Part shown: positions 50,901 to 59,674 of the stretch, piece by piece
Layout of the letters: every line of letters starts with the position of its first letter
Position numbering within the stretch: the stretch's first letter is position 1
From: Proteiniphilum sp. X52
GTDB lineage: Bacteria; Bacteroidota; Bacteroidia; Bacteroidales; Dysgonomonadaceae
Length of the DNA: 64,000 nt
NCBI RefSeq assembly: GCF_003712195.1
Contig: NZ_RDSD01000004.1
Coordinates: forward strand, 155,780 to 219,779
Reading direction: 5' to 3'
Translations under genes and position numbers: made by a program
Notes under the pieces: model-generated
Told to the model about the DNA's origin: nothing
Seen by the model: only the letters and a program-made list of their open reading frames with translations
The model's database searches: none

Positions 50901-52098
50901 CGGGCAATGGACAGAGCATGAGGATTACAAGCAGCAGACGCCGGAAGCCGTGGAAGGATCGAGTGTGTTCAAACTGATCGATTCCGACAAATATATATTG
51001 ATGTATGACGTCTATATGAAAGGGGCCTACCAGTTCACCGAAACTACCGACCTTATGAATTTCCAGGTGATCGACCATGAGATATCCATGGATTTCCATC
51101 CCCGGCACGGATCCATTATTCCTGTCACCCAAAAAGAGCTGGATAAGCTGATTGCCCGGTGGGGTAAACCCGAGAAATTTTCCGCAAATATCCCCAACCC
51201 GGTGCTGAAAGGGTTCTTTGCCGACCCCTATGCGCTCTATTCCAACAATACAAACAGGTATTATATCTATCCTACCAGCGACGGGTATAACGGTTGGTCA
51301 GGCACCTATTTCAAGACATTCTCCTCTGATAATCTCGCCGATTGGAAGGATGAAGGCATCATCCTCGACCTGAAAAAAGATGTCTCCTGGGCCGACAGGA
51401 ACGCCTGGGCGCCCTGTGTTATTGAAAAGAAGACAAAGGAAGGATATAAGTATTATTACTATTTCACGGCGGCGCAGAAAATAGGCGTAGCCGTCGCCGA
51501 TGATCCCGCCGGCCCCTTCGTCGATTCCGGAAAACCGCTGATCGACTTTAAACCCGAAGGAGTGAGAGGCGGACAGGAGATCGATCCGGATGTCTTCCGC
51601 GATCCTGTAACGGGAAAAAACTATCTTTTCTGGGGCAACGGCTATATGGCCGTGGCGGAGCTGAACGACGATATGGTATCCATTAAAAAGAACACCATCA
51701 AAGTGATGACGCCCGATGATACATTCCGCGAAGCGATCCATCTCTTTTACCGCAACGGCATCTATTATTTCCTCTGGTCGGAAGAGGATACCCGAAGCGA
51801 GAATTACAGGGTACGTTACGCTACCTCAAAATCGCCACTGGGACCACTTGCCATTCCTGAGAATAACTTGATCCTGTCGAAGTCCCCTGACCACGGGATT
51901 TGGGGTACTGGCCATAATTCGACGTTAAAAATAAAAGATAAAGACGAATGGTATATTGTATACCACCGTTTTTTCCGTCCCGAAGGGATCAAGTGGGGAG
52001 ATGCTGCCGGTTATCACCGTGAAGTTTGTATCGACCGCATGGAATTCAACGAGGACGGGAGTATTAAACCGGTAGTGCCCACCGCAGTGGACAATTGA
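47902..52098 (+). CDS. Trimodular arabinosidase: GH146 + GH43 + GH43
   Basis: Very long enzyme, 1398 residues from the ATG at 47902 (MNRKKLNW), which opens a signal peptide ending FANAQ; an in-frame ATG at 47821 adds 27 polar residues. Module 1, about 20-620, is GH146/GH127-like: LLAPFLREAGL, NWENTGLDGHIGGHYLS, Glu332 and Cys334 in GPETCNTYN, and Cys401-Cys402 in SMWCCVGSGMENH. That Glu/Cys/Cys/Cys set fits the zinc-bound cysteine nucleophile of beta-L-arabinofuranosidases. A Glu-rich helix (EEEAEQIRLEQEKQEAERLR) links to a sandwich about 660-795. Module 2, about 797-1085, is GH43-like (VRDPHILRG, IDGDIIFKDG). Module 3, about 1099-1398, is GH43-like (GFFADPYALY, EIDPDVFRD, FREAIHLFY). Expected to strip beta- and alpha-linked arabinofuranose from arabinan. 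Confidence 0.88.
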   Translation: MNRKKLNWIIIFLICVSFANAQISPQIEYFRLQDVRLLESPFKHAEELNKQYLLEMDADRLLAPFLREAGLPQKTESYTNWENTGLDGHIGGHYLSGLSLMYASTADARIKSRLDYMLAELKRCQDANGNGYIGGVPGGKAIWEEVAAGNIRAGGFDLNGKWVPLYNIHKTCAGLRDAWLVAGNEEAKEMLIKMTDWAITLVSGLSEEQLQDMLRSEHGGLNETFADVAAITGDEKYLELARKFSHQLILEPLLHRQDQLTGMHANTQIPKVLGFKRIADLEGNESWEKAARFFWETVVENRSVSIGGNSVSEHFNPVDDFSRMISSIEGPETCNTYNMLRLSKMLYRTSKDKKYADYYERALYNHILSTQHPHTGGFVYFTQMRPGHYRVYSQPHTSMWCCVGSGMENHSKYGEMIYAHTDNELYVNLFIPSLLKWKQQDAEIIQENNFPYEASTRITVNPREQKQFTLLLRYPGWVNEGTVKIKVNGKPYPVENKNGYIPVDRKWKKGDKVVMEMPMRLKAEQLPDGSGYYSFLYGPIVLAAKTGTEDLAGLFADDSRGGHIAHGKHIPMKNMPLLVGEPDKLVSYLSPVPGKPLTFHLGNLYPEQYAEGMELVPFFSLHESRYIIYWPQATEEEAEQIRLEQEKQEAERLRLDAVTEDKVVCGEQQPESDHFIESDNSRTGVFEDTRWREANGWFSYKLKNSGRKARHLYLAYFDRDRSRNFEILVNDIRVKGLSLTGNKGDEMQKLIVPIPENISRSETLTVKFMAMPGSMTAKIAEARLLSQCVGETGYVAYLFAYFTGNRVEEEAVRYAISSNGYNYYTLNDNQPVIDSKKISSTGGVRDPHILRGEDGKTFYMVLTDMTSSKGWDSNRAMVLLKSSDLVNWTSNVINIQEKYEGQEDLKRVWAPQTIYDPEAGKYMVYWSMKHADGADIIYYAYANDDFTDLEGEPRPLFLPENRKSCIDGDIIFKDGLFHMFYKTEGDGNGIKLATTRSLTSGQWTEHEDYKQQTPEAVEGSSVFKLIDSDKYILMYDVYMKGAYQFTETTDLMNFQVIDHEISMDFHPRHGSIIPVTQKELDKLIARWGKPEKFSANIPNPVLKGFFADPYALYSNNTNRYYIYPTSDGYNGWSGTYFKTFSSDNLADWKDEGIILDLKKDVSWADRNAWAPCVIEKKTKEGYKYYYYFTAAQKIGVAVADDPAGPFVDSGKPLIDFKPEGVRGGQEIDPDVFRDPVTGKNYLFWGNGYMAVAELNDDMVSIKKNTIKVMTPDDTFREAIHLFYRNGIYYFLWSEEDTRSENYRVRYATSKSPLGPLAIPENNLILSKSPDHGIWGTGHNSTLKIKDKDEWYIVYHRFFRPEGIKWGDAAGYHREVCIDRMEFNEDGSIKPVVPTAVDN

Positions 52099-52111
52099 CA
52101 ATGGATATTGG

Positions 52112-52160
52112 AAAGCTGAAAATCAAGAAGCTGAAAATCAAGAAGTTATAAAGTCAAGAA
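52112..52160 (+). repeat. Short tandem repeat AAGCTGAAAATCAAG
   Basis: Two perfect copies of the 15-base unit in tandem, then a degraded third, just after the trimodular gene. Confidence 0.65.
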
Positions 52161-52180
52161 GAGAAGGAATAATGGAAAAT

Positions 52181-52251
52181 CGGTAATTGGTAATTGGTAA
52201 TTGGTAATTGGTAATTAGTAATTAGTAATTGGTAATTAGTAATTGGTAATT
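52181..52251 (+). repeat. GGTAATT/AGTAATT heptamer array
   Basis: About ten tandem 7-base units of GGTAATT with AGTAATT variants. This is the reverse complement of the unit in the 41868-41928 array, so the two arrays are in inverted orientation around araD-araA-araB-symporter-GH146. Confidence 0.85.
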
Positions 52252-52272
52252 TCCCAAATCCCAAAACTAAAA

Positions 52273-52308
52273 TAGTCTTGATTCTTGAATCTTGATTCTT
52301 GGCTCCAA
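52273..52308 (+). repeat. TTGATTCTTG repeat in the GH35 leader
   Basis: TCTTGATTCTTGAATCTTG followed by another ATTCTTGG lies a few bases before the GH35 start. Single related units precede the esterase A start (19508-19521) and rhaM (20578-20592). Confidence 0.6.
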
Positions 52309-52320
52309 ATATTTAAACAA

Positions 52321-54669
52321 ATGAATAAATTTACCTCACTAATTCTCATTGGCCTCCTGGCCATATTGGCAAGCAGTTGCAATAACAGGAAGAAAGGTAT
52401 ATTCGAGGTCGGACAGAATGTCTTCCTGCTGAATGGTGAACCTTTCGCGGTAAAAGCGGCAGAACTCCATTATCCGCGTATCCCGCGGGAATATTGGGAA
52501 CACCGCATTCAAATGACCAAAGCGTTAGGAATGAACACGATTTGCCTCTACATATTCTGGAATATCCACGAACAGGAAGAAGGGCAATTCGATTTCACCG
52601 GAAATAACGATGTGGCTGCCTTCTGCAGGCTAGCCCAGAAACATGGGATGCATGTGATCGTGCGCCCGGGGCCCTATGTCTGTGCCGAATGGGAGATGGG
52701 GGGATTACCCTGGTGGTTGTTGAAGAAAAGCGGCATCAAGCTTCGGGACAACGATCCCTATTTTCTGGAACGCACCCGCCTGTTCATGAACGAGGTTGGA
52801 AAACAGCTCGCGGACCTGCAAATCACGAGAGGCGGCAATATCATCATGTTTCAGGTGGAAAATGAATATGGGGCATACGGCACCAATAAGGAATACGTGG
52901 CCAATATCCGCGATATCGTAAGAGACGCGGGGTTGGATGAGGTACCTCTTTTTCAGTGTGACTGGAATTCCAACTTCGAGAACAACGCGCTCGACGACCT
53001 GTTGTGGACGATCAATTTCGGCACCGGGGCAAATATCGGAGAGCAGTTCCGTCGCCTGAGAGAACTACGTCCCGAAAGCCCGCTGATGTGCAGCGAATTC
53101 TGGTCCGGTTGGTTCGACCATTGGGGAGCCAGACACGAAACACGCAGTGCGCAAGCACTGGTAGCGGGACTGAAGGAAATGCTGGATCAGAATATTTCGT
53201 TCAGTCTGTATATGACGCACGGTGGAACAAGTTTCGGACACTGGGGCGGAGCCAATTTTCCCAATTTTTCACCTACGACCACTTCTTACGACTATGATGC
53301 CCCCATCAACGAGTATGGCCGGCCAACAGAGAAATATTACCAGGTACGCGAACTGCTGGAACAATATCTTCCCGAAGGAGAACAGTTGCCTCCTGTTCCG
53401 GATCCAATGCCCATCATTTTGATCCCTGAATTTGAGTTGAAGGAAAATGCCATTTTGTTCGACAATCTCCCCCAACCGGTACGCAGTGAAGAGGTAAGGT
53501 CGATGGAGTATTTCGACCAGGGATGGGGAAGTATCCTTTATCGCACCAAGCTAAAAGAATCGGCTGTACGCCAGACGCTGGTGATCACAGAGGCCAATGA
53601 CTGGACGCAGCTGTTTCTCAATGGGGAACGGATCGCTACTCTCAGCCGCCTGAAAGGAGAAGGCGCTGCCGTACTGCCGCCTGTGAAGGAAGGTGATCTG
53701 CTGGATATTCTTGTGGAAGCGATGGGACGCATGAATTTCGGCAAGGGGATATATGACTGGAAAGGGATTACCGGAAAAGTGGAACTGGTTGCTGAAAACG
53801 GGACAACGGAGTTAAAAGGCTGGGAAGTATACAACATCCCGGTAGATTATACATTTGCAAAAGAGAAGAACTACAGGGAAGAGCCCAACAGTGGCGGGCA
53901 TCCCGCTTATTACCGGGGCACCTTTACGCTGGATGAAACCGGCGACACCTTCCTCGATATGAGGAATTGGAGTAAAGGGATGGCCTGGGTGAACGGTTAT
54001 GCTATCGGACGTTATTGGCATATCGGGCCCCAGCAAGCGTTATATGTGCCGGGGTGCTGGCTGAAGAAGGGCAAGAACGAGGTGATCGTGCTGGATATGG
54101 CTTCTCCTGAGAAGCCCACGCTGAGCGGATTAGCTGAACCTATTCTCGACGAACTCTCACTGCAAGGTTCCGCCTATGCACACCGGAAAGCGGGAGAAGA
54201 GTTGAATCTCAGCGGCGAGCAACCCTACCATACCGGTTCGTTCACACCGGGAAACGGATGGCAGCATGTGAAATTCGGGAAACAGGAGCAGATCCGCTAT
54301 TTCTGCCTTGAATCACTCAATTCACACGGAGGAGACAATTATGCCGCCATCGCGGAACTGGAATTGCTGGGAGAAGAGGGGAAACCCGTTTCACGTCAAC
54401 ATTGGAAAGTGGTGTATGCAGATAGTGAGGAGACCAACAACGCCAATAATATTGCCTCCAACGTATTCGACCTGCAGGAATCGACCTTCTGGCATACCGA
54501 CTACTCCACCCTTAATCCCACACACCCGCACCATATCGTCATCGATCTGGGTGAAGACAAAGTCATCAGCGGATTTTCATACCTGCCGCGTCCCGAATCG
54601 GGAAAACCGGGTATGATTAAAGATTACAGGGTATATGTGAAGAAAACGGCTTTTAAATTAACTCAATGA
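52321..54669 (+). CDS. GH35 beta-galactosidase, lipoprotein
   Basis: Retaining beta-galactosidase of family GH35, 782 residues. Start at 52321 (MNKFTSL) because it opens a lipoprotein signal ending ILASSC (Cys20); the frame is open 12 codons further up into the repeat. Barrel motifs: PRIPREYWEHRIQMTKALGM, GPYVCAEWEMGGLPWWLL, acid/base Glu182 in FQVENEYGAYG, nucleophile Glu259 in MCSEFWSGWFDHWG, and GGTSFGHWGGAN. After two sandwich domains the last 130 residues (RYFCLESLNSHGG to KDYRVYVKKTA) form an F5/8-type, CBM32-like module. It probably removes galactose from arabinogalactan side chains. Confidence 0.93.
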   Translation: MNKFTSLILIGLLAILASSCNNRKKGIFEVGQNVFLLNGEPFAVKAAELHYPRIPREYWEHRIQMTKALGMNTICLYIFWNIHEQEEGQFDFTGNNDVAAFCRLAQKHGMHVIVRPGPYVCAEWEMGGLPWWLLKKSGIKLRDNDPYFLERTRLFMNEVGKQLADLQITRGGNIIMFQVENEYGAYGTNKEYVANIRDIVRDAGLDEVPLFQCDWNSNFENNALDDLLWTINFGTGANIGEQFRRLRELRPESPLMCSEFWSGWFDHWGARHETRSAQALVAGLKEMLDQNISFSLYMTHGGTSFGHWGGANFPNFSPTTTSYDYDAPINEYGRPTEKYYQVRELLEQYLPEGEQLPPVPDPMPIILIPEFELKENAILFDNLPQPVRSEEVRSMEYFDQGWGSILYRTKLKESAVRQTLVITEANDWTQLFLNGERIATLSRLKGEGAAVLPPVKEGDLLDILVEAMGRMNFGKGIYDWKGITGKVELVAENGTTELKGWEVYNIPVDYTFAKEKNYREEPNSGGHPAYYRGTFTLDETGDTFLDMRNWSKGMAWVNGYAIGRYWHIGPQQALYVPGCWLKKGKNEVIVLDMASPEKPTLSGLAEPILDELSLQGSAYAHRKAGEELNLSGEQPYHTGSFTPGNGWQHVKFGKQEQIRYFCLESLNSHGGDNYAAIAELELLGEEGKPVSRQHWKVVYADSEETNNANNIASNVFDLQESTFWHTDYSTLNPTHPHHIVIDLGEDKVISGFSYLPRPESGKPGMIKDYRVYVKKTAFKLTQ

Positions 54670-54696
54670 CATAAGCAACTCAAAAACATATTGGAT

Positions 54697-56658
54697 ATGA
54701 AGAAATATTTTTTAATCATTCTTTTATCGTGCATATGCATCAATAGCCTATCCGCACAACAAACCTACGAATTGGTTGTCAATGCGGGAAAGCCGGGAGC
54801 GGAGATACAGCCCACCATGTACGGGTTGTTCTTCGAGGATATCAATTTCGGAGCCGACGGCGGTTTGTATGCCGAACTGATCAAAAACCGCTCTTTCGAA
54901 TTTCCCCAGTCGTTGATGGGTTGGAACACTTTCGGCAAAGTGGAGGTACGCAGCGATGACGCTCCCTTTGAGCGCAATCCTCACTATGTGCGTCTGGACA
55001 ACGCGGGACACGCCCATAAGCATACCGGACTGGAAAACGAGGGTTTCCGCGGCATCGGGGTGAAGAAAGATGCCGCATACCGTTTCTCGGTCTGGGCACG
55101 CTCCGGCAACGCTGCCGGACAAAAGATCAGGATTGAACTGATCAATGCCAATAACGATCCTTTTGAACGGAAAGAGTTGGCAATCGATTCCGGGGAATGG
55201 AAGAAATACGAGATTGTGCTTACCTCGCCAAAGGAAGAGCCAAAAGCTTCACTGCGTATATTCCTCACATCGGAAGGACCGGTGGATCTGGAACATATCT
55301 CCCTTTTCCCCACCGACACCTGGAAAAGCAGGGAAAACGGCCTACGCAGAGACTTGGTAGAGGCGCTCAATGAACTGAATCCCGGCCTGTTCCGTTTCCC
55401 CGGTGGATGCATCGTGGAGGGGACCGACCTGGAAACGCGTTACAACTGGAAAAACTCGGTCGGCCCGGTGGAAAACCGTCCCTTGAACGAAAATCGCTGG
55501 CATTACACCTTCGCACACCGGTTATTCCCCGATTATTTCCAGACCTACGGAATGGGATTTTATGAACTGTTCCTGCTTTCCGAAGATATGGGTGCCGAAC
55601 CGCTGCCCGTAGTGAACGTGGGATTATCCTGCCAATACCAGAACGAAGGGGAACATTGCCATGTGCCGGTGGGAGAACTGCAGGATTATATCCAGGACGC
55701 GTTAGACCTTATCGAATTTGCCAATGGTTCCACTTCCACCACCTGGGGTAAAGTCAGGGCGGAAATGGGACATCCCGAACCGTTTAACCTGAAGTTTATC
55801 GGTATCGGTAATGAGCAATGGGGACCCGAATACCCTGCCCGACTGGAAAAATTTATCGAAGCCATCCGCGCGCAATATCCCGAAATAAAGATCGTCGGAA
55901 GTTCCGGACCACAAGCCGAAGGTGAGGATTTCGATTATCTGTGGCCGGAGATGAAACGGTTGAAAGTGGACCTGGTGGATGAACATTATTACCGTTCGCC
56001 GGAATGGTTCCTCAAACAGGCCGCGCGCTACGACTCCTATGACCGTAAAGGCCCAAAAGTATTCGCGGGCGAGTATGCCTGCCATCCGCAAAACAGGAAG
56101 AACAATTTTGAATCGGCATTGTGCGAATCCGCATTTATGACCGGACTGGAACGCAATGCCGACATTGTGCACATGGCGACTTATGCCCCCCTGCTGGCAC
56201 ATGTGGATGCGTGGCAGTGGCGTCCCGACCTGATCTGGTTCGACAACCTGCGTTGTGTGCGCACGCCCAATTATTATGTACAGAAGCTATACGCGCACCA
56301 TGCGGGTACCCATGTATTACCGCTTACATCGAATAAGAAAGCCCTTACAGGACAAGACGGGTTGTATGCCTCTGCCGTGATCGACACCCATAAGAAAGAG
56401 ATCATCGTGAAGTTAAGCAACCTATCGGAAGAAAACAAAGAGATACGGATCAGCTTGGAGGGTTTAAACCGCGGGATGAAGATACAACCGCGAGCGCAGG
56501 CGTTCCTGTTGAAGGGGGAAGCGGACCAAGAAAACAGGCTGGATGATCCCGATGCCATTGTACCTGTCGACTCTTCCGTTTCTGTCAACGGAACGGTATT
56601 GCAAACGACAGCAGAAGCCGGTTCATTCAATGTGTATAAGATTGCTTATACAGATTAA
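54697..56658 (+). CDS. GH51 alpha-L-arabinofuranosidase 2 with N-terminal CBM-like domain
   Basis: Second GH51 enzyme, 653 residues from 54697 (MKKYFLII) with a signal peptide ending SLSAQ. Residues about 75-215 are a CBM4/9-like sandwich (YRFSVWARSGNAAGQKIRIE, SGEWKKYEIVLTS), the layout of the larger GH51 branch. Catalytic part: LFRFPGGCIVEGTD, acid/base Glu373 in IGIGNEQWGPEY, nucleophile Glu459 in FAGEYACHP. It differs from GH51 1 in size and extra module, so the two probably work on different arabinan or arabinogalactan ends. Last gene of the locus; a terminator follows. Confidence 0.93.
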   Translation: MKKYFLIILLSCICINSLSAQQTYELVVNAGKPGAEIQPTMYGLFFEDINFGADGGLYAELIKNRSFEFPQSLMGWNTFGKVEVRSDDAPFERNPHYVRLDNAGHAHKHTGLENEGFRGIGVKKDAAYRFSVWARSGNAAGQKIRIELINANNDPFERKELAIDSGEWKKYEIVLTSPKEEPKASLRIFLTSEGPVDLEHISLFPTDTWKSRENGLRRDLVEALNELNPGLFRFPGGCIVEGTDLETRYNWKNSVGPVENRPLNENRWHYTFAHRLFPDYFQTYGMGFYELFLLSEDMGAEPLPVVNVGLSCQYQNEGEHCHVPVGELQDYIQDALDLIEFANGSTSTTWGKVRAEMGHPEPFNLKFIGIGNEQWGPEYPARLEKFIEAIRAQYPEIKIVGSSGPQAEGEDFDYLWPEMKRLKVDLVDEHYYRSPEWFLKQAARYDSYDRKGPKVFAGEYACHPQNRKNNFESALCESAFMTGLERNADIVHMATYAPLLAHVDAWQWRPDLIWFDNLRCVRTPNYYVQKLYAHHAGTHVLPLTSNKKALTGQDGLYASAVIDTHKKEIIVKLSNLSEENKEIRISLEGLNRGMKIQPRAQAFLLKGEADQENRLDDPDAIVPVDSSVSVNGTVLQTTAEAGSFNVYKIAYTD

Positions 56659-56730
56659 CGGGGTGTATAAAAAGCCGTTACTCTATATCGCGGAGTTCGA
56701 TCTCCGGAGGAAAACCTTCTTTTTCATCAT

Positions 56731-56757
56731 CAGGGGCGACCGTTTGGCCGCCCCTGT
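56731..56757 (+). terminator. Intrinsic terminator after the arabinose locus
   Basis: CAGGGGCG, loop ACCGTTTGGC, CGCCCCTG, then TTTG. Strong 8-bp GC stem with a poor T tract, about 70 bases after the GH51 2 stop. Confidence 0.7.
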
Positions 56758-56760
56758 TTG

Positions 56761-57366
56761 ATTATTCTCCCAATATCTCTGTAAACCGTTTCAATATATT
56801 TATTCGGACACATATTGAAGTCCTTCTTCAAGCAGAAAGAATTTTTATATATTACTATGACTTTGTCAATGATTGGCGCATTGCCGAGTTTAAAAAATTA
56901 GTGGCTGAAGATACCTCCTCCAGATAGCAGTCAAATAAGGTTAATCATCTCTTTATCATCGCACTGAAAAGAAGGCTTTTTTAATAGGTAACGATTTAGA
57001 AACGGTTCTTTTAACAGTCGTCTGCTACATTTTTCATAAGCCGGATAATTCTTTTACAAAGCTAATTAAAAAATTCAAATTTTTAGTTTTTACGGCATTA
57101 ATTTAAAGCGAGAAAAGTTATTTCTACGTATAAGAGCTTAATTTAAAACAATTCCAAATAATTAGAAATGTAAGTATCAAATGCAAAGGCACATAATGCT
57201 TAATTCGTTATAAAATAATAATTGATACTTTGCAAAATAACGAATAATTTATTACAGATAAAGAACAATTTTTGAATTCTAAGTTGGAACTTAAGAGAAA
57301 CTTTTTATCAAATATCTTTTTACTATTAATCTTTTCACTAACTTTCGCAAAATTAAATCGAGAACT
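56761..57366. other. AT-rich intergenic stretch, no gene recognised
   Basis: About 600 bases marking the move from the sugar locus to the AT-rich island. Short frames only, none with a recognisable domain. A TAACTTTC near 57339, close to TAnnTTTG, could be the promoter of the LanC-like gene, whose frame has no ATG between this box and its first TTG at 57367. Confidence 0.4.
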
Positions 57367-58401
57367 TTGATACTCAATACACAAATACTGCCAGAGTTGT
57401 CAACGGTCAGGAGACTGGTCGATTATGTCTTGCTAAATTCATGCTCCGTGAATTCTTCCGGGCTGTATAACGGAAAAGCAGGAATAGCATTGACATTGTT
57501 CGAAGTTTCTAGGTATTTACAAGATGAATATATCGAAGAACAGGCATTTGATTTATTACAAGAATCATTATTAAGTAAAAACGAAGATATAAGTTTTGAA
57601 AACGGATTGTCGGGGATTGGATATGTTTTAATTTATTTACTAGGAAATAAATTTATAGATGGAGATTTTGAGGAATTATTCGGGGAAAACTTGAATAAAA
57701 TCTTCAATCAATTATCTGATTTAGAGAAGAAGCCATTTGATAAACGAATACTCTCATTTCATCTTAAAGTTGTATATTTTCTATCAGCATTAGAGGAATA
57801 CAGGGGTTCTGAAAAATCAGGCTATTTCATTCGTCTCTTTTCAGAAAACGTAAATATTGAATTAGAAAGGGATATTACTATTTTAGAAAAAAAACATGAA
57901 GGAAATTTAAAAACTGCTTTTCTCACTTTTTTCAAGAATTATGTAGATATTACCCTCTCATGTCCATCTCTTATCCTTTCACCACAAGTGCTAAAGGGAT
58001 ACATCAATCTTCACGTTAAGAATAAAACAGTATGTGATTTTTCAATTGGATGTGCCTTGAAAAAGATTGCAGATAAGGGGAATGATAAAAAGTTGAAAGA
58101 AGTTGCGGAGCAAAATATATTATTTGCCCATCAAAATATTTATCCCACAGTTTTGTCCTTATAGCAACGAATTGATTTACTTTATTTGCTACATCAACAT
58201 AAGGAGAACTATGCACAACAAATTATCAGGTTAAAAAAAGACTTATTTGATAATACGAAAGATATATTTTTGGAAAAGAATTTGGTGCGATACATTTCAT
58301 CTAACACCTTTATGGCCGGATATCAATCTGGAGTATCCCGTTACTTACTTTATTGGATATTTAAAAACTCAAATCGACAGGCGAATATTCCTTTTTTATA
58401 G
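57367..58401 (+). pseudogene. LanC-like protein, split by an in-frame TAG
   Basis: Residues NSSGLYNGKAGIALTLFEVS and ENGLSGIGYVLIYLLG, and, past the stop, FMAGYQSGVSRYLLYWIF, follow the repeated glycine-rich turns of the LanC/lanthipeptide cyclase-like fold. The frame has one TAG at 58162-58164; beyond it the same frame stays open to 58401 and carries the expected C-terminal repeat. That points to a nonsense change, not a natural end. The zinc-ligand motifs of true cyclases (WCYGxPG, CHG) are not seen, so it may be a non-catalytic relative. The only plausible start is TTG 57367. It heads the island and is followed 7 bases later by the GT4 gene. Confidence 0.55.
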
Positions 58402-58408
58402 AAACATA

Positions 58409-59674
58409 ATGGAACCTTTCAATTTATATCTGATGGATATGTCTCATGCCGATAACACATCGGGGGTCGATAGGTATATGCATACTTTGTTAAAAGGATT
58501 GGAAGCTTATGCACATATCAAGGTTTATTGGATTCATTTAAGACATGATACAACTATTTTATTTCACTATGAAGAACGAACCGAATTTTATACTAAAATC
58601 ACTATTCCTTTACCGCAACAGTTTCATGAAATCATATCTCAAAAATTCTGGATAAACAAGTATAATGAACAGATTTATCGTATTGCTCATCACTTGTTTG
58701 AAGAAAAAGAGAATTGTATTTTACATATTCATACCCTCAATCTGATTGATTTAGCCCTTTATATTAAAACACACATTGCCTGTAAAATCATTACACATTT
58801 GCATTGTATTCCATGGAAAGATTCATACAACAGAGACAAAAATAAGTTTAATGAGTTATTTACTTTACAGTTAACAAAAGGAAAGAGTTTAACGCGAAAA
58901 CGAAATAAATTCTTAACGAATAACAGCGAACTTCAGTCCTATACTGAGGCTGATATTATTATTTGTGTAACCAATTGCGCCAAAGAGTTTTTACAAAACA
59001 CAATGGGTATTCGGCAAAATAAAATAAAAGTAATATCTAACGGAATAAACGACTTTAAATCCAAAAAATCCGATTTAACAAAGAATAATAATGGAATTTT
59101 AAAAATGCTTTATGTAGGTGTTTTATCTGAAAGCAAAGGATTAAGTTATATTCTAGAGGCAATGCGAATAGTTCAGCGAAAAGGCTATGCCATTTCTTTA
59201 ACAATAGCCGGGAAGGTTCATCCTCTTCAAGCTTTTGATATAAAGGAAAAAAATCGTGACTTGTTGTTGAATGTTACTGGGCGGATTCCTTTTGAAGAGT
59301 TGTCCGTTTATTATCGTGAAAGCGATGTAGGAGTCATTGCATCCCTTCAGGAACAATCCAGCTATGTGGCCATCGAAATGGCAATGTTTGGATTGCCGGT
59401 AATCACAACTGCTGTGGATGGATTGGATGAAATTTTCACCGACAATGTAAATGCGCTTAAAGTAAATACCCTTTTTTCGAAAGCTCGCGGTCTCACGGTT
59501 GATACGGTACAATTGGCGGCGAAAATAATATTTTTAATAGAGAATAAAAAAATAAGGGAACAATTAAGTCTGAATGTACGCAGATTATATGAAACTGAAT
59601 TGACATTAGATCGAATGATGAAACAAACTGTAGAAGTTTATAAAAATATAACGAAAGAAATAAATCATGTGTAA
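58409..59674 (+). CDS. GT4-type glycosyltransferase
   Basis: Family 4 glycosyltransferase, 421 residues. Start at ATG 58409 (MEPFNLYLMDMSHADNTSGV); the frame is open further upstream but that part overlaps the LanC-like tail in another frame. Features: GVDRYMHTLLKGL near the N terminus, KIITHLHCIPWKD, KIKVISNGIND, MLYVGVLSESKGLSYILEAM, and the donor-site region DVGVIASLQEQSSYVAIEMA, FGLPVITTAVDGLDEIF. No signal. Similar GT4 genes occur beside GG-leader peptide systems in Bacteroidales, which suits its place here; it could equally modify a surface glycan. The 3' end overlaps the next gene by 8 bases, implying one transcript. Confidence 0.8.
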   Translation: MEPFNLYLMDMSHADNTSGVDRYMHTLLKGLEAYAHIKVYWIHLRHDTTILFHYEERTEFYTKITIPLPQQFHEIISQKFWINKYNEQIYRIAHHLFEEKENCILHIHTLNLIDLALYIKTHIACKIITHLHCIPWKDSYNRDKNKFNELFTLQLTKGKSLTRKRNKFLTNNSELQSYTEADIIICVTNCAKEFLQNTMGIRQNKIKVISNGINDFKSKKSDLTKNNNGILKMLYVGVLSESKGLSYILEAMRIVQRKGYAISLTIAGKVHPLQAFDIKEKNRDLLLNVTGRIPFEELSVYYRESDVGVIASLQEQSSYVAIEMAMFGLPVITTAVDGLDEIFTDNVNALKVNTLFSKARGLTVDTVQLAAKIIFLIENKKIREQLSLNVRRLYETELTLDRMMKQTVEVYKNITKEINHV

